DNA of 6,761 nucleotides, from assembly GCA_038213835.1 (NCBI GenBank), contig JBBQSN010000171.1, positions 1 through 6,761 of the forward strand, read 5' to 3'. Shown here one piece after another: positions 1 to 5,003 of the stretch; positions within the stretch are counted from its first letter, which is position 1; each line of letters opens with the position of its first letter. This DNA comes from JBBQSN01 sp038213835 (GTDB taxonomy: Bacteria; Actinomycetota; Actinomycetes; Actinomycetales; CAWJMD01). The translations under genes and the position numbers were made by a program. The notes under the pieces were generated by a model that made no database searches, was not told the DNA's origin, and saw nothing but the letters and a program-made list of their open reading frames with translations.

Positions 1-596
1 CGAAGGCATTCGTCGAGGTCGCAGGTCGGCCACTGCTCGCCTGGGCCCTGGACGGCGTCCGGGCGGCCGGCCTCCACGACGTCGTCGTGGTCGTGCCCGC
101 GACCCACCTCGAGGCCGCACTGGAGATCTCCGGTGCGGCCATCGTCGTCCCCGGCGGCGCCACCCGGCAGCAGTCCGTCGACGCCGGGCTGGCCGTGCTG
201 CCCGGGGTTCCTCTCGTCCTGGTGCACGACGCGGCCCGCGCGTTCGTCCCGCCCGCCGTGTTCGCCGCCGTGCTGGCCGCCCTCGAGGCAGGTGAGCAGG
301 CCGTCGTCCCGGGCGTGCCCCCGTCCGACACCCTGCGCCACCTGGACGACGGCCCGGTCGACCGGGCTCGGGTGGTCGCCGTTCAGACGCCGCAGGGCTT
401 CGTCCGCGAGCTGCTGGAACGCGCCCACGCCACCGGCGACCCCCTGGCCACCGACGACGCCGGCCTGGTCGAGGCCCTCGGCGTCCGCGTCCACATCGTC
501 CCTGGCTCGGACGAGGGCTTCAAGGTGACCCGTCCGATCGACGTGCTGCTCGCCGAGGCGCTGCTGCGGGCCCGGGTGCCCGGGGTGCCGACGTGA
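1..596 (+). CDS. ispD: IspD, 2-C-methyl-D-erythritol 4-phosphate cytidylyltransferase (5' end missing)
   Basis: The enzyme transfers CMP from CTP to 2-C-methyl-D-erythritol 4-phosphate, the third step of the MEP isoprenoid pathway, in the cytosol. The reading frame is open from the window edge (first full codon at base 3, beginning KAFVEVAGRPLLAWAL), so about 20 N-terminal residues including the glycine-rich CTP loop lie upstream. Visible family motifs are the substrate-site Lys in KAF, GGATRQQSV, LVHDAARAF, VQTPQGF, TDDAGLVEALG and the C-terminal SDEGFKVTRPID block with its conserved Lys. The length after the missing part suits a protein of about 220 residues. The TGA stop overlaps the GTG start of ispF by four bases (GTGA, 593-596), which indicates translational coupling. 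Promoter and start are outside the window. Identification is secure by motif. Confidence 0.96.
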   Translation, partial: KAFVEVAGRPLLAWALDGVRAAGLHDVVVVVPATHLEAALEISGAAIVVPGGATRQQSVDAGLAVLPGVPLVLVHDAARAFVPPAVFAAVLAALEAGEQAVVPGVPPSDTLRHLDDGPVDRARVVAVQTPQGFVRELLERAHATGDPLATDDAGLVEALGVRVHIVPGSDEGFKVTRPIDVLLAEALLRARVPGVPT

Positions 597-1102
597 GCGC
601 CGCCCTGCCCCGCACCGGCATCGGCGTCGACGTCCACGCCCTGGCGCCCGAGGGCTCGGACCGCGAGCTGTGGGTCGCGGGCCTGCACTGGCCGGGCGAG
701 CTCGGGCTCCAGGGCCACTCCGACGCCGACGTCGCGGCCCACGCGTGCTGCGACGCCCTGTTCTCGGCCGCCGGCATCGGCGACCTCGGCGCCCACTTCG
801 GCACCGGCCGCCCGCAGTGGGCCGGCGCGAGCGGGGTGACGCTGCTCGCGGAGGCGGCCCGCCTGGTGCTCGAGGCCGGCTTCGAGATCGGCAACGTCGC
901 GGTCCAGGTGATCGGCCACCGGCCCAAGGTCGGCACCCGCCGGGCCGAGGCCGAGGCGGCCCTGTCCGCCGCCTGCGGTGCCCCCGTGTCGGTGAGCGGC
1001 ACCACCACCGACGGCCTGGGACTCACCGGCCGCGGCGAGGGCGTCGCCGCCGTCGCCACCGCGCTGGTCGTCCCCACCGGGCATCACGAGCCTCTGGCGT
1101 GA
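593..1102 (+). CDS. ispF: IspF, 2-C-methyl-D-erythritol 2,4-cyclodiphosphate synthase
   Basis: The enzyme cyclises CDP-ME 2-phosphate to MEcPP with release of CMP; the family is a homotrimer with a divalent metal in each active site. The 169-residue product has the expected length. Metal ligands match the family pattern: D13 and H15 in GVDVHA, and H50 in DADVAAHAC. HSD (42-44) and GDLGAHFG (63-70) follow, then IGHRPK (107-112) and the signature SGTTTDGLGLTGRGEG (135-150). The GTG start at 593 is chosen because it gives a normal N-terminus directly before TGIGVDVHA and overlaps the ispD stop, so translation is probably coupled. The gene order ispD-ispF is widespread in actinomycetes, where CDP-ME kinase is usually encoded elsewhere. 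No strong terminator follows directly, but a 13-bp inverted repeat lies about 70 bp downstream. Confidence 0.97.
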   Translation: MSAALPRTGIGVDVHALAPEGSDRELWVAGLHWPGELGLQGHSDADVAAHACCDALFSAAGIGDLGAHFGTGRPQWAGASGVTLLAEAARLVLEAGFEIGNVAVQVIGHRPKVGTRRAEAEAALSAACGAPVSVSGTTTDGLGLTGRGEGVAAVATALVVPTGHHEPLA

Positions 1103-1136
1103 CGACGCGGCGGCAGGAGCCGTTCTGAGCGGTGGT

Positions 1137-1690
1137 CTAGAGCGACCACGCGAGGCCGGCGCTCCCGAGCATGACGACACCGGTGGTCAGGCACACGCGC
1201 ACGGCACCGGTGTCGTCGCTCTCAGCGGTCGTCTCCGCGTGCCGGTGGGCAGTGGTCTCGGCGACCACGGCGGCGGCGGACACCACGCACCCATCACGAG
1301 GTAGAGCGGCGTGGCGTACAGCCAGGTGTACGGGGCGAAGTGCACCACCAGGATGATGACCATGGCCCGCGGAACGTCGGTGAACCGGCGCCGTGTCACG
1401 AGGTGGATCACGATCGGCAGACCCAGCAGCTGCCCTGAGGCGAGCAGCACCGACACGTCGTCCATCCCCGCCATGGATGGACGGTCCGGCCCCGGCGTGA
1501 CGGCCGTGAGGAGCAGCGCCAGGGGCAGAGCCAGCATCCCCTGGAAGAGCGTGCAGTAGGCACCGACCTGGGCGCCCCAGCGTCGCCAGCCCACCGCGCA
1601 CGCGAGCCAGGTGAGGCCGTAGGCGGCGAGGAAACCCCATCCGTGGCCGGTCGCCTCCGCCAGCACCTGGCGGTACTCGTCGAGGCTCAG
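1137..1690 (-). pseudogene. Small multi-pass membrane protein, frameshifted, with apparent CTG start
   Basis: Two overlapping minus-strand frames together make one plausible membrane protein. The upstream frame has hydrophobic stretches WGFLAAYGLTWLACAVG, CTLFQGMLALPLALLLTAV, VSVLLASGQLLGLPIVIHL and MVIILVVHFAPYTWLYATPL. It then turns into Pro/Arg-rich nonsense right after YLVMGA (about 1286). The other frame continues sensibly there (VVSAAAVVAETTAH) and ends with a fifth hydrophobic segment, CLTTGVVMLGSAGLAWSL. One missing base between 1287 and 1286 would join them into about 184 residues. GGAGGT (1700-1705) sits 9 bases before a CTG at 1690 that opens SLDEYRQ; the only nearby alternative, GTG at 1666, has no good ribosome site. 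The CTG may be a mutated ATG. The shape recalls small DUF7010-like membrane proteins, but I am not sure. Function unknown; a sequencing error is possible. Confidence 0.6.
1173..1217. repeat. Perfect 13-bp inverted repeat, 19-nt loop
   Basis: GACGACACCGGTG (1173-1185) is matched exactly by CACCGGTGTCGTC (1205-1217). It lies inside the 3' part of the frameshifted membrane gene and about 70 bp past the ispF stop, between converging genes. It could act as a bidirectional terminator hairpin, although no T-run follows on either strand. It could also be a chance result of the coding pattern DDTG...TTGVV. Confidence 0.5.
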
Positions 1691-1778
1691 GGTCGTCGCA
1701 CCTCCGTGGCCGCCCGTCGCGGACCGAGGTCGCGGTTCGCCCTCGGCACCAGCAGTACAGACACCGTAACCACAGCGC

Positions 1779-1810
1779 GACAGCCGACGTCGGCGCGAGG
1801 TCGGGCTGTC
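1779..1810 (-). terminator. Hairpin downstream of the toxin gene, possible terminator
   Basis: On the minus strand the sequence begins about 30 nt after the toxin stop. GACAGCCCGAC (1810-1800) can pair with GTCGGCTGTC (1788-1779): ten base pairs with one bulged C and an 11-nt loop. No T-run follows, which is common in high-GC actinomycetes. A perfect 12-bp palindrome, GCCGACGTCGGC (1783-1794), lies within the same stretch. The site also lies upstream of the membrane pseudogene, so a regulatory role for that gene is the alternative. The rest of 1691-1840 shows no gene. Confidence 0.4.
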
Positions 1811-1840
1811 AGCTGTCGGCGTGCTGTGTTCGACGAGGGG

Positions 1841-2146
1841 CTACAGGTCGAGCACCAAGGACAGGGCGTCGTCGACCCTCTGCATCTCCTCGAGCGTGAG
1901 GAAGCCTGCGGGCTCGACGAGGCGGTTCAGGTCCACGGTGGCGATCTGGTCGCACATCACCAGGGTTCCACGTCCTGCGATCTCGACCGTGGGGCGGAAG
2001 CTGGTCCCGCGGGCGCTGGTGCTGGTGAAGGCGACGACCCAGGTGCTCAGGGCGAGCCAGTCCGGTTGGAGCACGACGGCGTACCGTCGGCCCCGCTGCT
2101 CGTGCCCCTGGCCTCGGGCAGGCAGTCGATAGACCTCACCCCTCAT
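1841..2146 (-). CDS. Type II toxin, MazF/PemK family endoribonuclease
   Basis: This is the toxin half of a type II toxin-antitoxin pair. MazF/PemK proteins are mostly ribonucleases that cut RNA at short sequences and stop growth when the labile antitoxin is lost. The 101-residue product is slightly short for the family but shows its layout: MRGEVYRL start, then GRRYAVVLQPD (19-29) with the conserved Arg before the core strand, VAFTSTSARGTSFRPTVEI (38-56) with the Thr/Ser stretch expected near the catalytic site, and LVMCDQIATVDLNRL followed by the C-terminal helix TLEEMQRVDDALSLVL. The ATG overlaps the antitoxin stop by four bases (ATGA, 2143-2146), so the toxin is probably made by coupled translation after the antitoxin. 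RNA target sequence cannot be read from the gene. The frame is intact, unlike both flanking genes. Confidence 0.88.
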   Translation of the reverse strand: MRGEVYRLPARGQGHEQRGRRYAVVLQPDWLALSTWVVAFTSTSARGTSFRPTVEIAGRGTLVMCDQIATVDLNRLVEPAGFLTLEEMQRVDDALSLVLDL

Positions 2147-2391
2147 GACCCCTCAGGACCCGCACGCAGGGCGGCCAGGTCCTGCTGGATCGCCGCGATC
2201 TCGGCACGATCCTGCGGGTCGTCCTTGATCGCCCGGGCCTCGGCCGCCGCGACCCGGCGACGTTCGTCGCGCTGCATCGCCGCCAGCGCTGCCCGGATGA
2301 CCTGGTCGGCACTCTCGCGCCTGGACGCCCCGAGCTCCAGCAGGAGGTCGCGGGTGCTCGTGTGCACCTTGACGGTCGTCGTGTCAGCCAT
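2143..2391 (-). CDS. Antitoxin of the MazF-type toxin, ribbon-helix-helix-like
   Basis: This 82-residue protein lies directly upstream of the toxin and shares four bases with it, the usual antitoxin-first order. Residues 4-10 (TTTVKVH) look like the DNA-binding beta strand of a ribbon-helix-helix protein. They are followed by helix TSTRDLLLEL (11-20), the turn GASRRESA and helix ADQVIRAALAAMQRDERRR (28-46). The charged C-terminal part, about 50-78, probably wraps the toxin; this is inference from related pairs. Family members bind their own promoter alone or with the toxin, and a palindrome sits immediately before this start. The Shine-Dalgarno AGGAG (2404-2408) is 12 bases from the ATG. I cannot tell whether it is best called MazE-like or VapB-like. 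Confidence 0.82.
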   Translation of the reverse strand: MADTTTVKVHTSTRDLLLELGASRRESADQVIRAALAAMQRDERRRVAAAEARAIKDDPQDRAEIAAIQQDLAALRAGPEGS

Positions 2392-2392
2392 A

Positions 2393-2420
2393 CCGCCAGT
2401 CTACTCCTGGTAGACGGCGG
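2393..2420 (-). promoter_or_regulatory. Palindrome around the antitoxin ribosome site, putative operator
   Basis: CCGCC-A-GTCTAC (2393-2404) and GTAGAC-GGCGG (2410-2420) form an 11-bp inverted repeat with one unpaired A and a 5-nt spacer. The AGGAG Shine-Dalgarno of the antitoxin lies across the spacer. As DNA it resembles an antitoxin autoregulatory operator; as RNA it would hide the ribosome site. Which of these applies is not decided by the sequence. Confidence 0.6.
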
Positions 2421-2462
2421 GCGATGGGACATCGAGATGCCACGTGCGACCACACGACGGGG

Positions 2463-3030
2463 CTCGCGGACCCGTACGCAGTTCCGGTTGCCGACATCGG
2501 CGTACCAGAGCGCACTGGTCGCATCCAGGCAGATGCCGTCGGGGTGGTCACCGGGGGTCGCGGCCCAGACCCGACGACCGGACAGCGTCCCGTCGTCGGC
2601 GACGTCGTAGGCCGTCAGCCGCTCGCCGTAGGACTCGGCCACGACGAGGGTGCCGCCGTCGGAGGTGATCGCCATGCCGTTCGGGAAGGCGAGGTCGTCC
2701 GCGACCGGCACGACCTCCCCGTTCGGACGGACGAGCACGACGATCCCCGGCGCGGGCTCCTCGTCCGGGAACTCGAAGCCGATGCTGTTGACGTAGGCGT
2801 TGCCTCGGCCGTCGACCACCACGTCGTTCCAGGGCTTGGTCGACACCGGTGCGAGGTCGGCGTGCGGGACGAGGGTGCCATCGGGCTCGCGTCGCAGGAC
2901 CTGACGGTCGGCGACTCCCACCGGCCGCGACCGAGTAGACGCGGCCTGCGCCCCAGTCGGAGAACCAGAGCCGGCCCTCGTGCCAGCGCGGAGACTCCCC
3001 GAACACGATGCCGTTGACCAGAACGTCCAT
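2463..3030 (-). pseudogene. SMP-30/gluconolactonase-like beta-propeller gene, internally deleted and truncated
   Basis: The intact family (SMP-30/gluconolactonase/LRE-like region) forms six-bladed beta-propellers that hydrolyse sugar lactones or related substrates. The ATG at 3030 opens a typical N-terminus, MDVLVNGIVFGESPRWHEG then RLWFSDWGAG, which loses sense after VYSVAAGG. The homology resumes in another frame near 2918 with ADRQVLRREPDGTLVPHADL. It continues through WNDVVVDGRGNAYVNSIGF, FPNGMAITSDGGTLVVAESYG and DHPDGICLDATSALWYADVGNR to CVRVRE at 2463. From my memory of the family, about 25 residues (the SFPFCIDWLPDGRLLV-type segment) are missing at the junction, with a net frameshift. 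The last third of the protein is absent; the frame then runs out of register through the antitoxin gene to 2136. It is therefore a dead remnant, and the truncated end lies against the toxin-antitoxin module. Confidence 0.8.
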
Positions 3031-3084
3031 GACACAGCAGACCGCAGCACGAGCCAGAATTCATCGGACGGTGCAGCCCGGTGA

Positions 3085-3104
3085 CGGCGTCGGGCCGGAC
3101 GCCG
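3085..3104 (-). terminator. Hairpin directly after the HTH gene, probable terminator
   Basis: CGGCGTC (3085-3091) and GACGCCG (3098-3104) form a 7-bp G+C-rich stem with a 6-nt loop. It begins one base beyond the TAG stop (3106-3108) of the minus-strand HTH gene. There is no T-run after it. The position suits an actinomycete-type terminator ending the two-gene operon. The remaining 3031-3084 shows no gene. Confidence 0.5.
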
Positions 3105-3105
3105 G

Positions 3106-3684
3106 CTACCGGCCGGGGGACGGGTGCTCAGGCTCTGTCAGGGCCGGGGTGCCGAGGTCGCGCTTGACGTAGGTGTAGCCGAGGCCCCCACCGATCCGCT
3201 GCCAGCCCTGGTCGACCAGGCGCTGGGCAGCGCGTGCCCCCGAGGTTCGACGGTGCTCCCACTGGGTGCGGGAGCGGAGCACGCGGTGGTAGTTCATGCC
3301 GGCCTCGACGCTGTGCCAGCCGTAGCGGCCGGCGAGGGCGAGCTCGCGCATCTCGTCGAAGGGTCCGGTCGGACCGAGGATGCGCTCGTCGGGAGCCAGG
3401 TCGGTGCCGGGTGGGACGGCCGTGGGGGCGAACCGCTTCTGCGCGGCCTGCTTGGACATGCCCAGGGTGGCGCCGATGACGGCCCAGGTGTTCCCCGCGC
3501 TGCGGGCCGAGGCCACGGCCTGGTGGAGCACCGTCCGGGCTCCGGCCTCAAGGGCTGACGCGGTCCGCAACAGCTGGAGGGAGCCCTCCCGGGTCTCGGG
3601 CGCGATATCGGCGTTGAGCCTGGTGATCGCCTCCACCAGGACGTCGGCGGGGGAGCGGTCCGGGTCGGCCGGGACGTCGGTCAC
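3106..3684 (-). CDS. Helix-turn-helix protein of unknown function
   Basis: I do not recognise the family. The 192-residue product has a helical N-terminal part (12-62). A clear helix-turn-helix of the sigma-region-4 or AsnC-like kind follows (NTWAVIGATLGMSKQAAQKRF, 65-85), where SKQAAQKRF would be the recognition helix. After a linker there is a C-terminal region, 115-175, rich in aromatic and basic residues (YGWHSVEAG, YHRVLRSRTQWEHRR, GWQRIGGGLGYTYVKRD). I start it at GTG 3684, which overlaps the stop of the upstream membrane gene (GTGA, 3681-3684). The frame stays open up to 3870, but that part is Pro/Arg/His-rich and overlaps the convincing membrane gene. It probably binds DNA, and the twin palindromes before the operon are the obvious candidate site; this is inference. 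A terminator-like hairpin follows. Confidence 0.8.
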   Translation of the reverse strand: MTDVPADPDRSPADVLVEAITRLNADIAPETREGSLQLLRTASALEAGARTVLHQAVASARSAGNTWAVIGATLGMSKQAAQKRFAPTAVPPGTDLAPDERILGPTGPFDEMRELALAGRYGWHSVEAGMNYHRVLRSRTQWEHRRTSGARAAQRLVDQGWQRIGGGLGYTYVKRDLGTPALTEPEHPSPGR

Positions 3685-3893
3685 GGCTTCGGCAGGGTGT
3701 CCGAGGGTCGCCAGCCGCCACGGCGCTGGTTCATCAGGCGGCACCCGGTGTAGACCAGGCCGATGATCGCGATGACCCCGAGGATCTGCAGCCACCGCGG
3801 CGGGTCGAAGAGCGTGAGGGCCAGGCCGATGAACGGGATGACCAGCAGGAGGACGTAGCCGTTGCGCCACGCTGTCGGTGCTTGCTTCGTCAT
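3681..3893 (-). CDS. Small two-helix membrane protein
   Basis: This 70-residue protein has two hydrophobic segments, YVLLLVIPFIGLALTLF (13-29) and WLQILGVIAIIGLVYTGC (34-51), joined by a short DPPR turn. The tail is basic (RLMNQRRGGWR), suggesting a hairpin with both ends in the cytoplasm. No enzyme motif or signal peptide is visible and I do not recognise the family. It is first in a two-gene operon, and its stop overlaps the start of the HTH gene, so their products are probably made together. The ATG has no Shine-Dalgarno, but a -10-like TAGGTT ends six bases before it, so translation is probably leaderless. A membrane partner beside a DNA-binding protein can hint at sensing, but the sequence does not show it. 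Confidence 0.78.
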   Translation of the reverse strand: MTKQAPTAWRNGYVLLLVIPFIGLALTLFDPPRWLQILGVIAIIGLVYTGCRLMNQRRGGWRPSDTLPKP

Positions 3894-3929
3894 GACGTCA
3901 ACCTACGGTTGACCACCCGACAGCGTCAA
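3894..3929 (-). promoter_or_regulatory. Probable leaderless promoter of the membrane/HTH operon
   Basis: Read on the minus strand, TTGACG (3929-3924) is separated by 18 bases from TAGGTT (3905-3900), a fit to actinomycete sigma-70-type -35 and TAnnnT -10 elements. Six bases (GACGTC) separate the -10 from the ATG at 3893, so the predicted transcript start falls on or near the A of the start codon. The absence of a Shine-Dalgarno agrees with a leaderless message. Confidence 0.6.
3897..3913. promoter_or_regulatory. Palindrome 1 (proximal), putative operator
   Basis: GTCAACC-TAC-GGTTGAC is a perfect inverted repeat with 7-bp arms and a 3-bp centre. It covers the whole -10 element of the operon promoter, so a bound repressor would block transcription. 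The same arms recur in the distal site. Confidence 0.65.
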
Positions 3930-3941
3930 CCGGAGGCTGAC
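3925..3941. promoter_or_regulatory. Palindrome 2 (distal), putative operator
   Basis: GTCAACC-GGA-GGCTGAC has the same 7-3-7 layout as the proximal site, with one arm mismatch. Centres are 28 bp apart, a little under three helical turns, so bound proteins would lie on roughly similar faces. It overlaps the -35 element. The stretch from 3942 to 4039, between this site and the + strand gene, shows no convincing promoter or gene. Confidence 0.6.
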
Positions 3942-4051
3942 GACCGGGTGGTGTCGCAGCTGCCCCCGCGGGCTGTGCCACGTATCAGCGGGTCGAGCGA
4001 GGGCCTCCTGCGCGGGAGACGAGAGCAGTCCTCGAGACCAGGAGAGAGTGC

Positions 4052-4951
4052 ATGGGCTTCACCGCACCGCCCGGCTGGCCGACCCCACCGCCCGGCTGGC
4101 GTCCCCCGCCGGACTGGCGCCCGGACCCGACCTGGCCCCCCGCGCCGGACGGCTGGCGGTTCTGGACCGACGACGCACCCGTCCCGCGGCGCCCGGCGTC
4201 GGCGACGGGAGGCGGGCGGGCCCGGCCGGCAGGTCTGGCGGCGGCGCTGGTGGCCGGTGGCGCGGTCGTTCTGCTCCTGCTCGGTGCGGGGACCACCGGA
4301 CTCGTGACCGGGTGGTGGTCGGAGCAGCCGGATCCCGTGCCGACCCCGACCCCGACCCCGTCCGTCCCGACGCCGGCACCGACCCCGGCACCCAGCCCGA
4401 CGCCCAGCCCGACACCCAGCACGCGGACGGTGACCGCGCCCCCACCGCCGACTCCAGAACCCGATCCGACCCCAGAGAAGCTCCTGCTGGCCACCCAGTT
4501 CGGGCTCGGCCCGGCCACGGTCGGGACGTCGGTGCAGGACGTCGAGCTCGCCTTCGGGCTCGACCTGGAGGAGCAGTGGGCCGACGGCGAGTGCGTCGTG
4601 CGGCTCGACGACACCGCCGGCATCGGCACGGTCGACAACGGCGGCGCGGTGCAGACCTACGTGGTGCTCACCCCGCAGGTGCGCACGGTGGAGGGGATCG
4701 GCGTCGGCAGCACCTACGACGAGGTCGCTGCGGCCTACCCGCAGTGGCTGGCCGGGATGTCCGGGTGGTCGACGCAGTACGACGGCCGCTTCGTCCCGAT
4801 CGAGATCAGTCCGTACGCCCAGACCCCCGACTACACCGGGACGGGGCGGCACATGATGTTCGAGCTGGACGCGAACGACGTGGTGCAGCGCTACCGCGTC
4901 GGGGCTCCGCCGTACGTCTTCCACGTCGACGTCTGCACGACCCCCGACTGA
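4052..4951 (+). CDS. Single-pass membrane protein with W/P-rich N-terminal repeats, Pro-Thr stalk and extracytoplasmic domain
   Basis: The 299-residue protein has four parts. Residues 6-38 are cytoplasmic-side Trp/Pro repeats (PPGWPTP, PPGWRPP, PDWRPDP, then WPPAPDGWRFW), a motif type common at the N-termini of actinomycete membrane proteins. A transmembrane helix, LAAALVAGGAVVLLLLGAG, spans about 62-80 after an Arg-rich stretch. A Pro-Thr-Ser stalk (93-141) probably crosses the wall. The outer domain (145-299) contains two similar motifs, FGLGPATVGTSVQDVELAFG (150-169) and GIGVGSTYDEVAAAYP (215-230). They resemble the G-x-T-x-x-E/D-V elements of small secreted domains such as BLIP- or SmpA-like folds. 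C181 and C295 could form a disulfide. The ATG follows AGGAGAG (4040-4046) at good spacing. A type II (N-in) topology is inferred. No function can be assigned; the next gene is the AAA+ ATPase, 52 bp on. Confidence 0.8.
   Translation: MGFTAPPGWPTPPPGWRPPPDWRPDPTWPPAPDGWRFWTDDAPVPRRPASATGGGRARPAGLAAALVAGGAVVLLLLGAGTTGLVTGWWSEQPDPVPTPTPTPSVPTPAPTPAPSPTPSPTPSTRTVTAPPPPTPEPDPTPEKLLLATQFGLGPATVGTSVQDVELAFGLDLEEQWADGECVVRLDDTAGIGTVDNGGAVQTYVVLTPQVRTVEGIGVGSTYDEVAAAYPQWLAGMSGWSTQYDGRFVPIEISPYAQTPDYTGTGRHMMFELDANDVVQRYRVGAPPYVFHVDVCTTPD
4066..4121 (+). repeat. 21-bp tandem repeat encoding W/P heptads
   Basis: ACCGCCCGGCTGGC occurs at 4066-4079 and exactly again at 4087-4100, a period of 21 bp. A degenerate third copy (CCGCCGGACTGGCGC) is at 4107-4121. 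It keeps frame and encodes the Trp/Pro repeats of the membrane protein. Confidence 0.7.
4340..4423 (+). repeat. Low-complexity Pro-Thr/Pro-Ser codon repeats
   Basis: Tandem CCGACC and CCCAGCCCGACG-type units encode the PTPTPTPS...PSPTPSPTPS stalk of the membrane protein. Such arrays readily change length between strains. Confidence 0.75.
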
Positions 4952-4972
4952 CAGCCCGCCCTGTCCCCACCC

Positions 4973-4988
4973 GTCCCCGCCCGGGGAC
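4973..4988 (+). repeat. G+C hairpin between the membrane-protein and AAA+ genes
   Basis: GTCCCC (4973-4978) and GGGGAC (4983-4988) pair around GCCC. The hairpin lies 21 bases after the membrane-protein stop and 15 bases before the AAA+ start. It has no T-run. It may be a weak terminator or attenuator, or may partly mask the GGGGA that is the only Shine-Dalgarno-like sequence before 5004. Confidence 0.4.
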
Positions 4989-5003
4989 CGGCATCATGGA
5001 CGG

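Noticed and set aside
383..1180. Long minus-strand open frame opposite ispD/ispF
   Set aside because: It is the GC-rich shadow of two certain genes; the product is Arg/Ala/Gly-rich with no domain.
1132..1268. Two GTGGTC-N5/6-GACCAC inverted repeats (1132-1149 and 1252-1268)
   Set aside because: Arms are only six bases and recur easily in this GTC/GAC-rich DNA; no spacing or context supports a site.
1137..3030. Insertion sequence or transposon remnant around the broken genes
   Set aside because: No transposase or integrase fragment, no flanking target duplication and no tRNA attachment site could be seen.
2136..3050. One intact 304-residue minus-strand gene
   Set aside because: Only the middle is SMP-30-like. 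Its N-terminus is out of frame with the true start, and its C-terminus is the antitoxin region read in the wrong frame.
3685..3870. N-terminal extension of the HTH protein
   Set aside because: The extension is Pro/Arg/His-rich and overlaps the well-supported membrane gene; the GTG at 3684 has the coupling overlap.
3942..4051. Promoter for the + strand membrane protein
   Set aside because: TATCAG at 3983-3988 is the only -10-like word and has no fitting -35 at 16-18 bp; too weak to report.
4340..4423. Repeat array that might suggest CRISPR
   Set aside because: Units are short, contiguous and in frame with a Pro-Thr stalk, with no spacers and no cas genes.
3926..4924. Long minus-strand frames opposite the W/P-repeat membrane protein
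   Set aside because: They are low-complexity shadows of the Pro-Thr codons (Gly-Val and Arg-Gly runs) and run through the promoter region.
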